A program made the position numbers and the translations under genes. Positions 55,639 to 64,000 of a DNA stretch of 64,000 nt are shown here, one piece after another; within the stretch, counting starts at the first letter, position 1; every line of letters starts with the position of its first letter. A model generated the notes under the pieces. That model saw only the letters and a program-made list of their open reading frames with translations, did no database searches and was not told the DNA's origin. Origin of the DNA: Methyloversatilis sp. (GTDB lineage Bacteria > Pseudomonadota > Gammaproteobacteria > Burkholderiales > Rhodocyclaceae); the NCBI GenBank assembly GCA_017984755.1, contig JAGNYW010000010.1, positions 1 through 64,000 on the forward strand, given 5' to 3'.

Positions 55639-55783
55639 GACGCGATTATCCTTGATCCGGTCATGAAGCGGCACCGCGCGCATTGCCGCCGGCGGGAGAA
55701 CCGACAGGCGTCGCTCTGGTATCTAATGCGGCAAGCCCCTAATATCAGCGCCCCGCCCGCCACACTGGAACAGACGCACGCCC

Positions 55784-56755
55784 ATGCTTCACGCACCCAT
55801 CGAACCCTACGACACCGGCTGGCTGGAGGTCGGGCACGGACACCGCGTCTACTATGAACAGTGCGGCAACCCGGACGGCCAGCCGGCGCTCTACCTGCAC
55901 GGTGGCCCCGGTTCGGGCTGTTCGCCGCGGCAGCGCCGCTTCTTCGACCCGCTGCGGCACCGCGTCGTGCTGTTCGACCAGCGCGGCTGCGGCCGCAGCA
56001 CGCCGACGGGCGAGGTCGCGCACAATCACACCGACGCCCTGGTGGGCGACATCGAATCGCTGCGCCGTCATCTGGGCATCGAACGCTGGCTGGTATTCGG
56101 CGGCTCGTGGGGCTCGACCCTCGCCGCGGTCTGGGCGGCGCGCCATCGCGACGCCTGCAGCGGACTCATCCTGCGCGGCATGTTTCTGGCGGGTCGTGCC
56201 GACCTCGACTGGTTCTTCCACGGCGCGGCGGCGCTGGCGCCCGAGGCACATGCCGCGCTGATGCAGGCAGTGCCGGCACGCTGGCGCGACCGCATCGTGA
56301 TGTGGCTCGATCGCGCGATGTCGTCCAACGACCCGACCCGCGTTGACGCGGCGGTCATCGCCTGGCGCGCCTACGAACACGCGCTGGGTGGCTGGCCCGA
56401 CAGCGCGCCCCTCGCGCCACCGACAGCCGACGAGTGGCCGCTGCTGCGCGCGCGTTACCGCGTGCAGGCGCACTACCTGGCGCAGCGCTGCTTTCTGGGC
56501 GAGGCGAAGGTGCTGGACGCGATCGCCCGGCTGCACGGCCTGCCGGTTGCCTTCGTGCACGGCAGCCACGATCTGGTGTGCCGTCCGCAGAATGCCTGGC
56601 GCGCGCATGAAACGCTGCGCGGCAGCCGACTGGCGTGGGCACACGGCGCCGGCCACGATCCGTTTCACCCGGCCAGCCTGAAGCTGCTGCGTTCGGCCAT
56701 CGACGCCCACGCACGCGACGGTCATTTCGACAACTGGCCCGGAGCTTGTGCATGA
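55784..56755 (+). CDS. pip: Proline iminopeptidase
   Basis: 323 residues, peptidase family S33. HGGPGSGCSPRQRRFFDP and VVLFDQRGCGRSTP are diagnostic; the nucleophile is Ser108 in GGSWGSTL. The acid is in FVHGSHDLVCRP and the His in HGAGHDPF. It releases N-terminal proline from peptides in the cytoplasm. Its TGA overlaps the ATG of the following kinase gene by ATGA, an odd pairing of a peptidase with a sensor kinase that suggests a shared transcript. Confidence 0.93.
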   Translation: MLHAPIEPYDTGWLEVGHGHRVYYEQCGNPDGQPALYLHGGPGSGCSPRQRRFFDPLRHRVVLFDQRGCGRSTPTGEVAHNHTDALVGDIESLRRHLGIERWLVFGGSWGSTLAAVWAARHRDACSGLILRGMFLAGRADLDWFFHGAAALAPEAHAALMQAVPARWRDRIVMWLDRAMSSNDPTRVDAAVIAWRAYEHALGGWPDSAPLAPPTADEWPLLRARYRVQAHYLAQRCFLGEAKVLDAIARLHGLPVAFVHGSHDLVCRPQNAWRAHETLRGSRLAWAHGAGHDPFHPASLKLLRSAIDAHARDGHFDNWPGACA

Positions 56756-58098
56756 GCCTGCGCCTGAAGCTGAACCTGCTGATCGCGCTGGTCATCCTGA
56801 CCTTCACGAGCACCATGCTGACGCTTGAACTGATGGGCACGCGCCGCGCCGTGAGCGAGGAGATCGAGGCAGCGAACCGGGTGGCGACGCAACTGCTGTC
56901 GCGCGTCACGCTGGTGTATGCCAACACCGGTTCGCCGGCACTGGTCGATTTCCTGCACCGGCTCGGGCGGGTGCGTGCCACCGAAATCCGGCTGGTCGAT
57001 GGCAGCGGCACCGAACTGTATGCATCGCCGCCCTCGCCCTACAAGGCGGGTCGCGAAGCGCCGGCCTGGTACTCGGACACCATCCTGCCGCGCCGGCCAC
57101 GTCAGGAAATCACGCTGACCGACGGCGCGAAGCTGGTGGTCGAGGCCGACGCATCGCGTGCCATCCTCGATGGCTGGGACGAAGCCGTTCATCTGCTGAT
57201 CGCCGGCACGATCGCGCTGGTGCTGGGCAACGCGCTGGTGTTCTGGCTGGTCGGACGCGCGACGCGGCCGTTCAACCGCATCGTGCGTGGCCTGGAGCAG
57301 ATGCGCGCCGGCGACTATCACACCCGTCTCGAACCCCTGCCCGGCCGTGAGGCCGGCTCGATGGCGCAGGCCTTCAACCGCATGGCGCAGTCGATCGAGG
57401 ACAACCTGAGCGCGCGGCAGGAAGCGGTTGAGGCGCGCAGCAATCTGGAGGAAAACCGCGAACTGACGCAATTCATCCAGAGCCGCATCGAAGAGGAGAG
57501 GCGCGACATCGCGCGCGAGCTGCACGACGAAATGGGACAGGCGGTGACCGCCATCAAGAGCATGGGTCTGTCGATCGTGCGGCGCGACGGGCAAAGCGAC
57601 CCGCGCAGCGCCGAAGCGGCACAGCTCATCGTCGACACGGCGGATCACCTGTACGACGTGATGCACAGCATCATTCCGCGGCTGCGCCCGCTGGCGCTCG
57701 ACAATCTCGGGCTGGAGGATGCACTGGACGATCTGGTGGCCGAGTGGCGACGCCATCATGCGCACATGCAGTTCGAACTGCACATGTCTGACCTGCCGGA
57801 CACGCCGGGCGATACCTTCAAGCTGGCTGCCTACCGCATCGTGCAGGAGGCGGTCACCAACGCGCTCAAGCACGCACAGGCAGGGAAAATCATGATTTCA
57901 CTGCAGGGCGCTGAACACTTCCTGCATCTGACAGTCGAGGATGATGGCGTCGGGCTGGCCGATGGCTGGGCCCGTAAGCGCGGCCATCACGGCGTGCGCG
58001 GCATGCGCGAACGGGCGCAGGCGCTCGGTGGTGAGCTTGACGTAGTGCCGAGGGAAGGTGGCGGCACAAGGGTGATTGCGCGGCTGCCGCTGGAATGA
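56752..58098 (+). CDS. moxY: MoxY-like sensor histidine kinase
   Basis: 448 residues. An N-terminal helix (LNLLIALVILTFTSTMLTLEL) and a second at about 140-160 bracket a periplasmic domain of the LapD/MoxY type. HAMP follows (RPFNRIVRGLEQMRAGDYHTRL). The HisKA_3 dimerisation box is RRDIARELHDEMGQAVTAIKSM with the phospho-His, and the ATPase box is at TVEDDGVGLADG, with a C-terminal HHGVRGMRERAQALGG. This NarX/UhpB-class build matches MoxY, which in Paracoccus controls methanol dehydrogenase genes; that role here is inference. It overlaps pip by four bases and is followed by its regulator. Confidence 0.9.
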   Translation: MSLRLKLNLLIALVILTFTSTMLTLELMGTRRAVSEEIEAANRVATQLLSRVTLVYANTGSPALVDFLHRLGRVRATEIRLVDGSGTELYASPPSPYKAGREAPAWYSDTILPRRPRQEITLTDGAKLVVEADASRAILDGWDEAVHLLIAGTIALVLGNALVFWLVGRATRPFNRIVRGLEQMRAGDYHTRLEPLPGREAGSMAQAFNRMAQSIEDNLSARQEAVEARSNLEENRELTQFIQSRIEEERRDIARELHDEMGQAVTAIKSMGLSIVRRDGQSDPRSAEAAQLIVDTADHLYDVMHSIIPRLRPLALDNLGLEDALDDLVAEWRRHHAHMQFELHMSDLPDTPGDTFKLAAYRIVQEAVTNALKHAQAGKIMISLQGAEHFLHLTVEDDGVGLADGWARKRGHHGVRGMRERAQALGGELDVVPREGGGTRVIARLPLE

Positions 58099-58127
58099 CC
58101 GACACATAATAAGAGGGGAGACCGAAC

Positions 58128-58766
58128 ATGGGGCCGATCAAGGTGATGCTCGTCGACGACCACGCTGTCGTCCGCATGGGATTCAAGCTGCTGCTCGCGG
58201 CGTGCGAGGACATCGAGGTGGTCGGCGAAGCGGACAGCGGTGAAACCGCCTATGTGCGCTACGCCGAACTGAAGCCGGACGTGGTGGTGATGGACCTGTC
58301 GATGCCCGGCATGGGCGGCATCGAAGCCGTGCGCCGGCTGACCGCGCGTGACAAGGGCGTGCGCATCCTTGCGCTGTCGGCGCACGAGGACACGGCACAC
58401 CCGAAGCGCGTGCTGAAGGCGGGGGCGACCGGCTACCTGTCGAAGCGCGGCGCGCCCGAGGCGCTGATCGAGGCGGTGCGTGCAGTGGCGTCGGGCCGCA
58501 TGTATCTCGATGCCGAAATCGCGCAGAAACTGGCGATGCAGGATGTAACCGGCGCACAGAACCCGGTCGAAGCGTTGTCGGAACGCGAGTTCGAAGTCTT
58601 CATCCACCTGGCGCGCGGCCAGTCGGTGAACCAGATTGCGGAAACGCTGCACCTGTCGACGTCGACCGTCGGCACCCATCTCTACAACGTGAAGCAGAAG
58701 CTGGGTGCCTCCAACCAGGCCGAACTGACCCTCATCGCACTGCGCAACGGGCTGATCGAGGCCTGA
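58128..58766 (+). CDS. moxX: MoxX-like LuxR-type response regulator
   Basis: 212 residues. The receiver has VMLVDDHAVVRMG, phospho-Asp in VVVMDLSMPGMGG and Lys in GYLSKRG. A LuxR-type helix-turn-helix closes the chain (LSEREFEVFIHLARGQSVNQIAETLHLSTSTVGTHLYNVKQKLG). GAGGGGAG precedes ATG 58128, 29 bases after moxY. The pair forms a complete two-component system; its closeness to the orphan pqqA (about 3 kb) fits a role in quinoprotein or methanol oxidation control. The following 422 bases hold no gene that I can support. Confidence 0.9.
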   Translation: MGPIKVMLVDDHAVVRMGFKLLLAACEDIEVVGEADSGETAYVRYAELKPDVVVMDLSMPGMGGIEAVRRLTARDKGVRILALSAHEDTAHPKRVLKAGATGYLSKRGAPEALIEAVRAVASGRMYLDAEIAQKLAMQDVTGAQNPVEALSEREFEVFIHLARGQSVNQIAETLHLSTSTVGTHLYNVKQKLGASNQAELTLIALRNGLIEA

Positions 58767-59188
58767 CGGCCGGTCGCATCGCCTGCGCCGGCCCGAATTC
58801 ACGCACCACTGTAGTGCGCGGCGCGTCGCCATGACGCGCCACGACACGGGCACCTCCATCGCAGACTGCAACGACCGGCACGCAAGCGTCGCAAAGTTCA
58901 ACGCCTTGCGTGCCACGCTCACCCGCGCGCCCTCCGCCCACCGGAATGCTGCATCGCAGCAATTCGGCGCACACAAGCCATCTGAGCCCATCTATCCGCT
59001 GAAGCACCCGTGCACATGCAATGCAGCACGCGGTGCCTGCAGAACCAGATCCGGTCTGGCACGATTCGCGCTTAATGTTGTGCACTGCACCACGCAGAGA
59101 AATCACAAGGTTTCCGTCTCATGTTCCGTTAGTTGACTCATCACCGCAGGGTGCCATCCAACGCCCGGCGGCTCGCAAGGAGATCATC

Positions 59189-60001
59189 ATGCGTATCCAC
59201 GGATGGCTGTTGATGCTGTTGTGTGCCAGTGGCGCTGCCCAGGCAAGCGCCGAGCGCTACATACAGCTTTCGATGCACATGGTGAAAATCCTCGCTGCGG
59301 CGCCCGATGGCCGCATCAACAGCGGCACCGGGGTACAGCTCGATGCGAAGCACGTGATCACCAACTGCCACGTCGTGGGCGCCGCGCAGAACGTCATCGT
59401 GGCGCGCGGCAGCAGCGGCGTGCCGGCGCAGGCGCGATCGGTGGATGCGCGGCACGACCTGTGTCTGCTGAGCATCGCGCAACCGATGGCGCAGCCGGTC
59501 GAGGTGTCGTCGTCGCGCACGCTGAAGATCGGCGACGAAGTGCACGCCATGGGCTTTTCGGGCGGCAAGGCGCTGTCGATGAGTGTCGGGCGGGTAACCG
59601 CGCTGCACGACATGGACAACGCATCGGTGATCGAAACCGACGCGCAATTCCAGCAGGGCGCCTCGGGTGGCGCGCTGTTCGATGCCGAAGGTCGTCTCGT
59701 GGGCGTGCTCACCTTCTTCATCCCCGGCATGAAGCGTCATTTCGCGGTGCCCACCGAATGGATGCAGGCGGGACTGGACAATGCACGCGATGTGGAACTG
59801 CCGGTAGCCGCGTCCACGCTGCCCTTCTGGGCGGCTGCAGAAGCAGACAAGCCCTTCTTTCTGCGCGCCATTCAGCATGAGAATGATCAGGATTGGGGAC
59901 GGCTGCACACCGTGACCCGCGAGTGGCTCGAAGCCGAGCCTCGCAATACAGCGGCGATCGAGGCAGCGGTGAGGGCAAGCCGTCTGCCGCCACCGCGCTG
60001 A
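59189..60001 (+). CDS. Secreted trypsin-like serine protease
   Basis: 270 residues: signal peptide to about SGAAQASA, then a compact S1-type protease domain with all three catalytic residues: H61 in HVITNCHVVG, D90 in DARHDLCLL and S159 in FQQGASGGALFD. There is no PDZ domain, so it is not a DegP. A C-terminal helical extension of about 60 residues (HENDQDWGRLHTVTREWLEAEP) may mediate contacts. AAGGAG lies eight bases before ATG 59189. It is probably a periplasmic housekeeping or processing protease; the substrate is unknown. Confidence 0.9.
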   Translation: MRIHGWLLMLLCASGAAQASAERYIQLSMHMVKILAAAPDGRINSGTGVQLDAKHVITNCHVVGAAQNVIVARGSSGVPAQARSVDARHDLCLLSIAQPMAQPVEVSSSRTLKIGDEVHAMGFSGGKALSMSVGRVTALHDMDNASVIETDAQFQQGASGGALFDAEGRLVGVLTFFIPGMKRHFAVPTEWMQAGLDNARDVELPVAASTLPFWAAAEADKPFFLRAIQHENDQDWGRLHTVTREWLEAEPRNTAAIEAAVRASRLPPPR

Positions 60002-60013
60002 CCGCGCAAGAAA

Positions 60014-60049
60014 AAAAGGCCGGCCCGGGAAACCCCGGGCCGGCCTTTT
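60014..60049. terminator. Strong bidirectional terminator
   Basis: A perfect 16-bp stem (60014-60029 with 60034-60049; AAAAGGCCGGCCCGGG and its complement), loop AAAC. It lies between the convergent protease and hppA genes, with A- and T-tails on the two sides. Confidence 0.93.
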
Positions 60050-60065
60050 CCTGCCTCTGAAGAAC

Positions 60066-62252
60066 TCAGCGCAAAGTCGGCGCAACAGGCAAGCGAGCTA
60101 CCTGCACCACCTCGGCGTGCTGCACCACCGGCTTCACCGACGGCTGCGCGCTGACCGCGGAACCGGTCGCCGACGGCAGCAGCGGCACGATCAGCAGCGC
60201 CACGATGTTGATGATCTTGATGAGCGGATTCACTGCCGGGCCGGCCGTGTCCTTGTACGGATCGCCCACCGTATCGCCGGTCACCGCAGCCTTGTGCGCC
60301 TCGGAACCCTTGCCGCCGAAGTGACCATCCTCGATGTACTTCTTCGCGTTGTCCCACGCACCGCCACCGGTGGTCATGGAGATCGCAACGAAGAGGCCGG
60401 TCACGATGGTGCCCATCAGCAGGCCGCCGAGCGCCTGCACGCCGGCTTCAGGCCCCATCAGGAACGCCATGCCGAACGCGACGACCACCGGCACCAGCAC
60501 CGGCAGCAAGGACGGAATCATCATTTCCTTGATCGCTGCCGCGGTCAGCATGTCGACCGCGCGCGAGTAGTCCGGCTTGGCCGTGCCTTCCATGATGCCG
60601 GGGATTTCCTTGAACTGGCGACGCACTTCGACGACGACCGCGCCGGCCGAACGACCGACCGCCTCCATCGCCATGGCACCGAACAGATACGGAATCAGGC
60701 CACCGATGAACAGGCCGATGATGACCGCCGGGTTGGCCAGATCGAAGGTGACGCTGTGACCGACAGCTTCCAGCGCATGCGTGTAGTCGGCGAACAGCAC
60801 CAGCGCCGCGAGACCGGCCGAACCGATGGCATAGCCCTTCGTCACCGCCTTGGTCGTGTTGCCCACCGCATCGAGCGGATCGGTCACCGCACGTACCGAA
60901 GCGGGCAGATCCGACATTTCGGCGATGCCGCCCGCGTTGTCGGTGATCGGACCGTAGGCGTCGAGCGCCACGATGATGCCAGACATGCTGAGCATGGACG
61001 TCGCGGCGATCGCGATGCCGTACAGGCCGCCCAGCGTGTAGGCGGCCCAGATCGCGGCGCACACCGACAGCACCGGCCAGGCGCAGGACTTCATCGACAC
61101 ACCGAGGCCGGCGATGATGTTGGTGCCGTGACCGGTGGTCGACGCTTCGGCAATGTGGCGCACCGGCTTGAACTCGGTACTGGTGTAGTACTCGGTGATC
61201 ACCACCATCAGGCCGGTCAGCGCCAGACCTACCAGTGCAGCAAGGTAGAGCCGCATCTGCGCACCACCGTCGATGCCCATGACGGCGTTCAGCGCGTCGT
61301 CGGGCATCAGCGCCGTGGTCAGCGGATAGAAGGCGATGGTCGCCAGCACGCCCGCCACGATGAGACCGCGATACAGCGCACCCATGATTTTCTCGCCGGG
61401 CTTTGCCTTGACGAAGATGCAGCCGATGATGGACGCAATGATCGAGAAGCCGCCCAGCACCAGCGGGTAGATGACTGCCGCCTCGGCGTTCGACTTGAGC
61501 AGCAGCGATCCGAGCAGCATGGTCGCCACGATGGTGACCGCGTAGGTCTCGAACAGGTCGGCTGCCATGCCCGCGCAGTCGCCCACGTTGTCGCCCACGT
61601 TGTCGGCGATCACCGCCGGGTTGCGCGGGTCATCTTCCGGAATGCCGGCTTCGACCTTGCCGACCAGGTCCGCACCCACGTCGGCGCCCTTGGTGAAGAT
61701 GCCGCCACCGAGACGCGCGAAGATGGAAATCAGCGACGAACCGAAGCCGAGACCGATCAGCGGATGGATGATCTGGTCGATCGTCGCGTCGTGTGCCGCT
61801 GCCCCCTTGAGGATTGCATAGTAGCCCGCCACCCCCAGCAGACCCATGCCCACCACCAGCATGCCGGTGATGGCGCCGCCGCGGAAGGCGACATCGAACG
61901 CTTCGGAAATGCCCTTGCGCGCGGCTTCCGCCGTACGCACGTTGGCGCGGACCGACACGTTCATGCCGATGTAGCCGGCAGCACCCGACAGCACGGCGCC
62001 GATGACGAAGCCGGCTGCCGTCGATACGCCGAGGGTAAGCCACAGGACAACGGTGAGGATGACGCCGACGATGGCGATCGTTCGGTACTGTCTGTTCAGA
62101 TAGGCTTGGGCGCCCACCTGCACTGCGTCGGCAATTTCGCGCATTCGCGCGTTGCCGCTGGGTTGCGCAAGAATCCACTTGCTTGAAACGGCGCCATATG
62201 CAATGGCCACCACAGAGCACACGAGTGCGAATACCAGACCAAACGACGACAT
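60066..62252 (-). CDS. hppA: K+-independent membrane H+-translocating pyrophosphatase
   Basis: 728 residues with about 16 transmembrane helices. Family blocks include [27 protein letters not shown], shown here only in part, [19 protein letters not shown] and [16 protein letters not shown]. The run [16 protein letters not shown] has Lys where K+-dependent enzymes have Ala, so the pump should be K+-independent. It hydrolyses pyrophosphate and pumps protons. The start ATG 62252 has GGGGAGGGG just upstream; a GTG one codon earlier is possible. It is last in an adk-pfp-hppA gene row and is likely cotranscribed with pfp, as known for some methylotrophs. Confidence 0.96.
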   Translation of the reverse strand: MSSFGLVFALVCSVVAIAYGAVSSKWILAQPSGNARMREIADAVQVGAQAYLNRQYRTIAIVGVILTVVLWLTLGVSTAAGFVIGAVLSGAAGYIGMNVSVRANVRTAEAARKGISEAFDVAFRGGAITGMLVVGMGLLGVAGYYAILKGAAAHDATIDQIIHPLIGLGFGSSLISIFARLGGGIFTKGADVGADLVGKVEAGIPEDDPRNPAVIADNVGDNVGDCAGMAADLFETYAVTIVATMLLGSLLLKSNAEAAVIYPLVLGGFSIIASIIGCIFVKAKPGEKIMGALYRGLIVAGVLATIAFYPLTTALMPDDALNAVMGIDGGAQMRLYLAALVGLALTGLMVVITEYYTSTEFKPVRHIAEASTTGHGTNIIAGLGVSMKSCAWPVLSVCAAIWAAYTLGGLYGIAIAATSMLSMSGIIVALDAYGPITDNAGGIAEMSDLPASVRAVTDPLDAVGNTTKAVTKGYAIGSAGLAALVLFADYTHALEAVGHSVTFDLANPAVIIGLFIGGLIPYLFGAMAMEAVGRSAGAVVVEVRRQFKEIPGIMEGTAKPDYSRAVDMLTAAAIKEMMIPSLLPVLVPVVVAFGMAFLMGPEAGVQALGGLLMGTIVTGLFVAISMTTGGGAWDNAKKYIEDGHFGGKGSEAHKAAVTGDTVGDPYKDTAGPAVNPLIKIINIVALLIVPLLPSATGSAVSAQPSVKPVVQHAEVVQVARLPVAPTLR

Positions 62253-62371
62253 CACCCCTCCCCTCTTTTTTTACAGCGCCAGATGGATGCCCTGCCGAAG
62301 CAGAACCTCCGAAAGCTGCAGCGATCTTGTGGATCGCCGGGAGCGGCATTCGCCGCTGCCCTCGTAAATCG

Positions 62372-62395
62372 GCAGTCCGCGGGAGGGCGGACTGC
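62372..62395. repeat. Hairpin between pfp and hppA
   Basis: Perfect 9-bp arms GCAGTCCGC (62372-62380) and GCGGACTGC (62387-62395). A smaller hairpin AGCGGC-attc-GCCGCT is at 62342-62357. Neither has a T-tract on the minus strand. They could attenuate or process the pfp-hppA message. Confidence 0.55.
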
Positions 62396-62421
62396 AGCAA
62401 GCGGTGCGTCTGCGACCGGCC

Positions 62422-63678
62422 TCAGCCGGTGAAAGCGGGCAATACCGGCGCCACGCTTTCGTTCTTCAGGCTGACGTAGGAAGGCAAGCCGCCGACATAG
62501 GGTGGATAGTCCTCGCCCTCGATCAGCGGCTGCAGATACTTCCGGCAGGCTTCGGTGATGCCGAAACCGTCTCCGGAAATGAAATCCCTGGGCATCATCT
62601 TCTCGCGGTTGGCAACGTCTTCGAGTCGCGCAACGTCGATCTTCCATGCGTAGGGCACATCGGACACGCGCACGATGGCGGGCATCACGGCATTGCGCCC
62701 TTCGAGCGCCAGTTCGACTGCCCTGCGTCCCAGCGCATGGGCCTGAGCGGCGTCGGTGGCCGACGCAACGTGGCGCGCACTGCGCTGCAGATAGTCCGGC
62801 AGCGCCCAGTGATACTTGTGGCCGAGGCGTGACTTGATCAGTTCGGCGATCTGCTGACCGACACCACCCAGTTGCGCATGACCGAACGCATCGCGGGTAC
62901 TCGATTCGGCCAGCAGCTTGCCGTCGGCACCGCGCAAGCCTTCGGACACCGCGATGGCGCAGAACTGGTGCTGGCGCACGCAGGCGTCGACCCGAGCGAG
63001 AAAAGCTTCGGGATCGAAGGTGATTTCGGGAAACAGCAGGATGTGCGGCGCTTCACCCTCTCTTCGGGCGGCCAGGCCGGCGGCAGCGGTGATCCAGCCG
63101 GCATGCCGGCCCATCACTTCCATCACGAATATCTTGGTCGACGTGCGCGCCATCGACGCAACGTCGAGACCGGCTTCCATCATCGACACCGCAACGTACT
63201 TCGCCACCGAGCCGAAACCGGGGCAGTTGTCGGTTTCCACCAGATCGTTGTCGACGGTCTTCGGAATGCCGACGCACACCAGCGGGTAATTCATCCGCTC
63301 GGCGATCTGCGACACCTTCCATGCGGTATCCATCGAGTCGTTGCCGCCGTTGTAGAGGAACCAGCGGATGTCGTGGGCCCTGAAGACGTCGATCAGCCGT
63401 TCGTAGTGGGCGCGACTTTCCTCCAGGCCTTTCAGCTTGTAGCGGCAGGACCCGAAGGCGCCGCCCGGTGTGTGCCGCAGCGCCGCAATGGCAGCGTCGC
63501 TCTCGGCCGACGTGTCGATCAGGTCTTCGTGCAGTGCGCCGAGAATGCCGTTGCGCCCGGCGAATACCCTGCCGATGTGCGCGCCCTGCTCGCGCGCAGC
63601 CTGGATGACGCCGCTCGCAGTCGCATTGATGACTGCGGTGACACCGCCCGACTGCGCATAGAACAGATTCGCCGGCAT
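62422..63678 (-). CDS. pfp: Pyrophosphate-dependent 6-phosphofructokinase
   Basis: 418 residues. It phosphorylates fructose 6-phosphate reversibly with pyrophosphate instead of ATP. The phosphate-donor signature is in YNGGNDSMDTAWKV, with D114 where ATP enzymes have Gly. K140 in GIPKTVDNDL is the second marker of PPi use. Substrate-binding MEVMGRHAGWI follows. It lies five bases after adk and 169 bases before hppA on the same strand. In methylotrophs this enzyme also serves the ribulose-bisphosphate or ribulose-monophosphate cycles (phosphorylating sedoheptulose 7-phosphate or ribulose 5-phosphate); which applies here is not visible. Confidence 0.95.
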   Translation of the reverse strand: MPANLFYAQSGGVTAVINATASGVIQAAREQGAHIGRVFAGRNGILGALHEDLIDTSAESDAAIAALRHTPGGAFGSCRYKLKGLEESRAHYERLIDVFRAHDIRWFLYNGGNDSMDTAWKVSQIAERMNYPLVCVGIPKTVDNDLVETDNCPGFGSVAKYVAVSMMEAGLDVASMARTSTKIFVMEVMGRHAGWITAAAGLAARREGEAPHILLFPEITFDPEAFLARVDACVRQHQFCAIAVSEGLRGADGKLLAESSTRDAFGHAQLGGVGQQIAELIKSRLGHKYHWALPDYLQRSARHVASATDAAQAHALGRRAVELALEGRNAVMPAIVRVSDVPYAWKIDVARLEDVANREKMMPRDFISGDGFGITEACRKYLQPLIEGEDYPPYVGGLPSYVSLKNESVAPVLPAFTG

Positions 63679-63683
63679 GTCGA

Positions 63684-64000
<317 letters not shown>

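Noticed and set aside
58767-59188. A gene in the gap between moxX and the protease (frame from 58831)
   Set aside because: The frame is Thr/Ala/Arg-rich without ribosome site or domain; the stretch most likely contains only the protease promoter.

Overview
The window is GC-rich and reads as a chromosomal segment of a betaproteobacterial methylotroph in the Rhodocyclales, most like Methyloversatilis. The case rests on five things: an orphan pqqA precursor gene, a MoxY/MoxX-type two-component pair, a PPi-dependent phosphofructokinase next to a membrane H+-pyrophosphatase, exosortase-sorted (PEP/VPLPA-CTERM) proteins, and an ovoA-ovoB ovothiol operon. The genus is inference, not a search result.

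Layout. 0-0.9 kb: the tail of an unidentified gene, then a cupin. 0.9-17 kb (minus strand): a two-partner secretion system, with a giant LktA-like filamentous adhesin (about 4,791 aa) and its TpsB transporter overlapping by GTGA. 17.3-19.3 kb: a divergent response regulator and membrane histidine kinase. 19.5-22.4 kb: coenzyme-B12-dependent ribonucleotide reductase. 22.7-26.8 kb: a VPLPA-CTERM protein, a MASE1-GGDEF diguanylate cyclase, a small membrane protein and a NYN/OST-HTH protein. 27.2-30.6 kb: ovoA-ovoB.

30.5-39.5 kb is a decayed chromosomal integron. A truncated integron integrase points left. To its right, every gene lies on the plus strand: small secreted, lipo- or membrane proteins, a CPBP protease, a GNAT enzyme, DUF2784 and DUF4189 proteins. 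Among them are attC sites in several stages of decay. 39.5-45 kb (minus strand) is a core-type yhiI-rbbA-yhhJ drug/export ABC operon plus a small membrane protein.

45.4-51.6 kb is a second cassette cluster, visibly AT-rich towards its right end, without an integrase and with well-preserved attC sites. It holds (1) a membrane-anchored HNH nuclease plus a partner with an Rx4H motif, (2) a HEPN-like protein with an RNxxxH motif, and (3) a cassette of more than 4 kb encoding one protein with an alpha/beta-hydrolase domain, a STAND NTPase domain and a long helical C-terminus. Motif content suggests an anti-phage/conflict island carried as integron cassettes; this is the strongest candidate for an undescribed system. 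REP-like palindromes follow the truncated last attC.

51.8-64 kb: haloperoxidase-like hydrolase, Ohr peroxidase and a divergent AraC regulator; orphan pqqA; a solo adenine DNA methyltransferase; proline iminopeptidase overlapping moxY, then moxX; a secreted trypsin-like protease; and the adk-pfp-hppA pyrophosphate-energy cluster, with adk cut by the window end.
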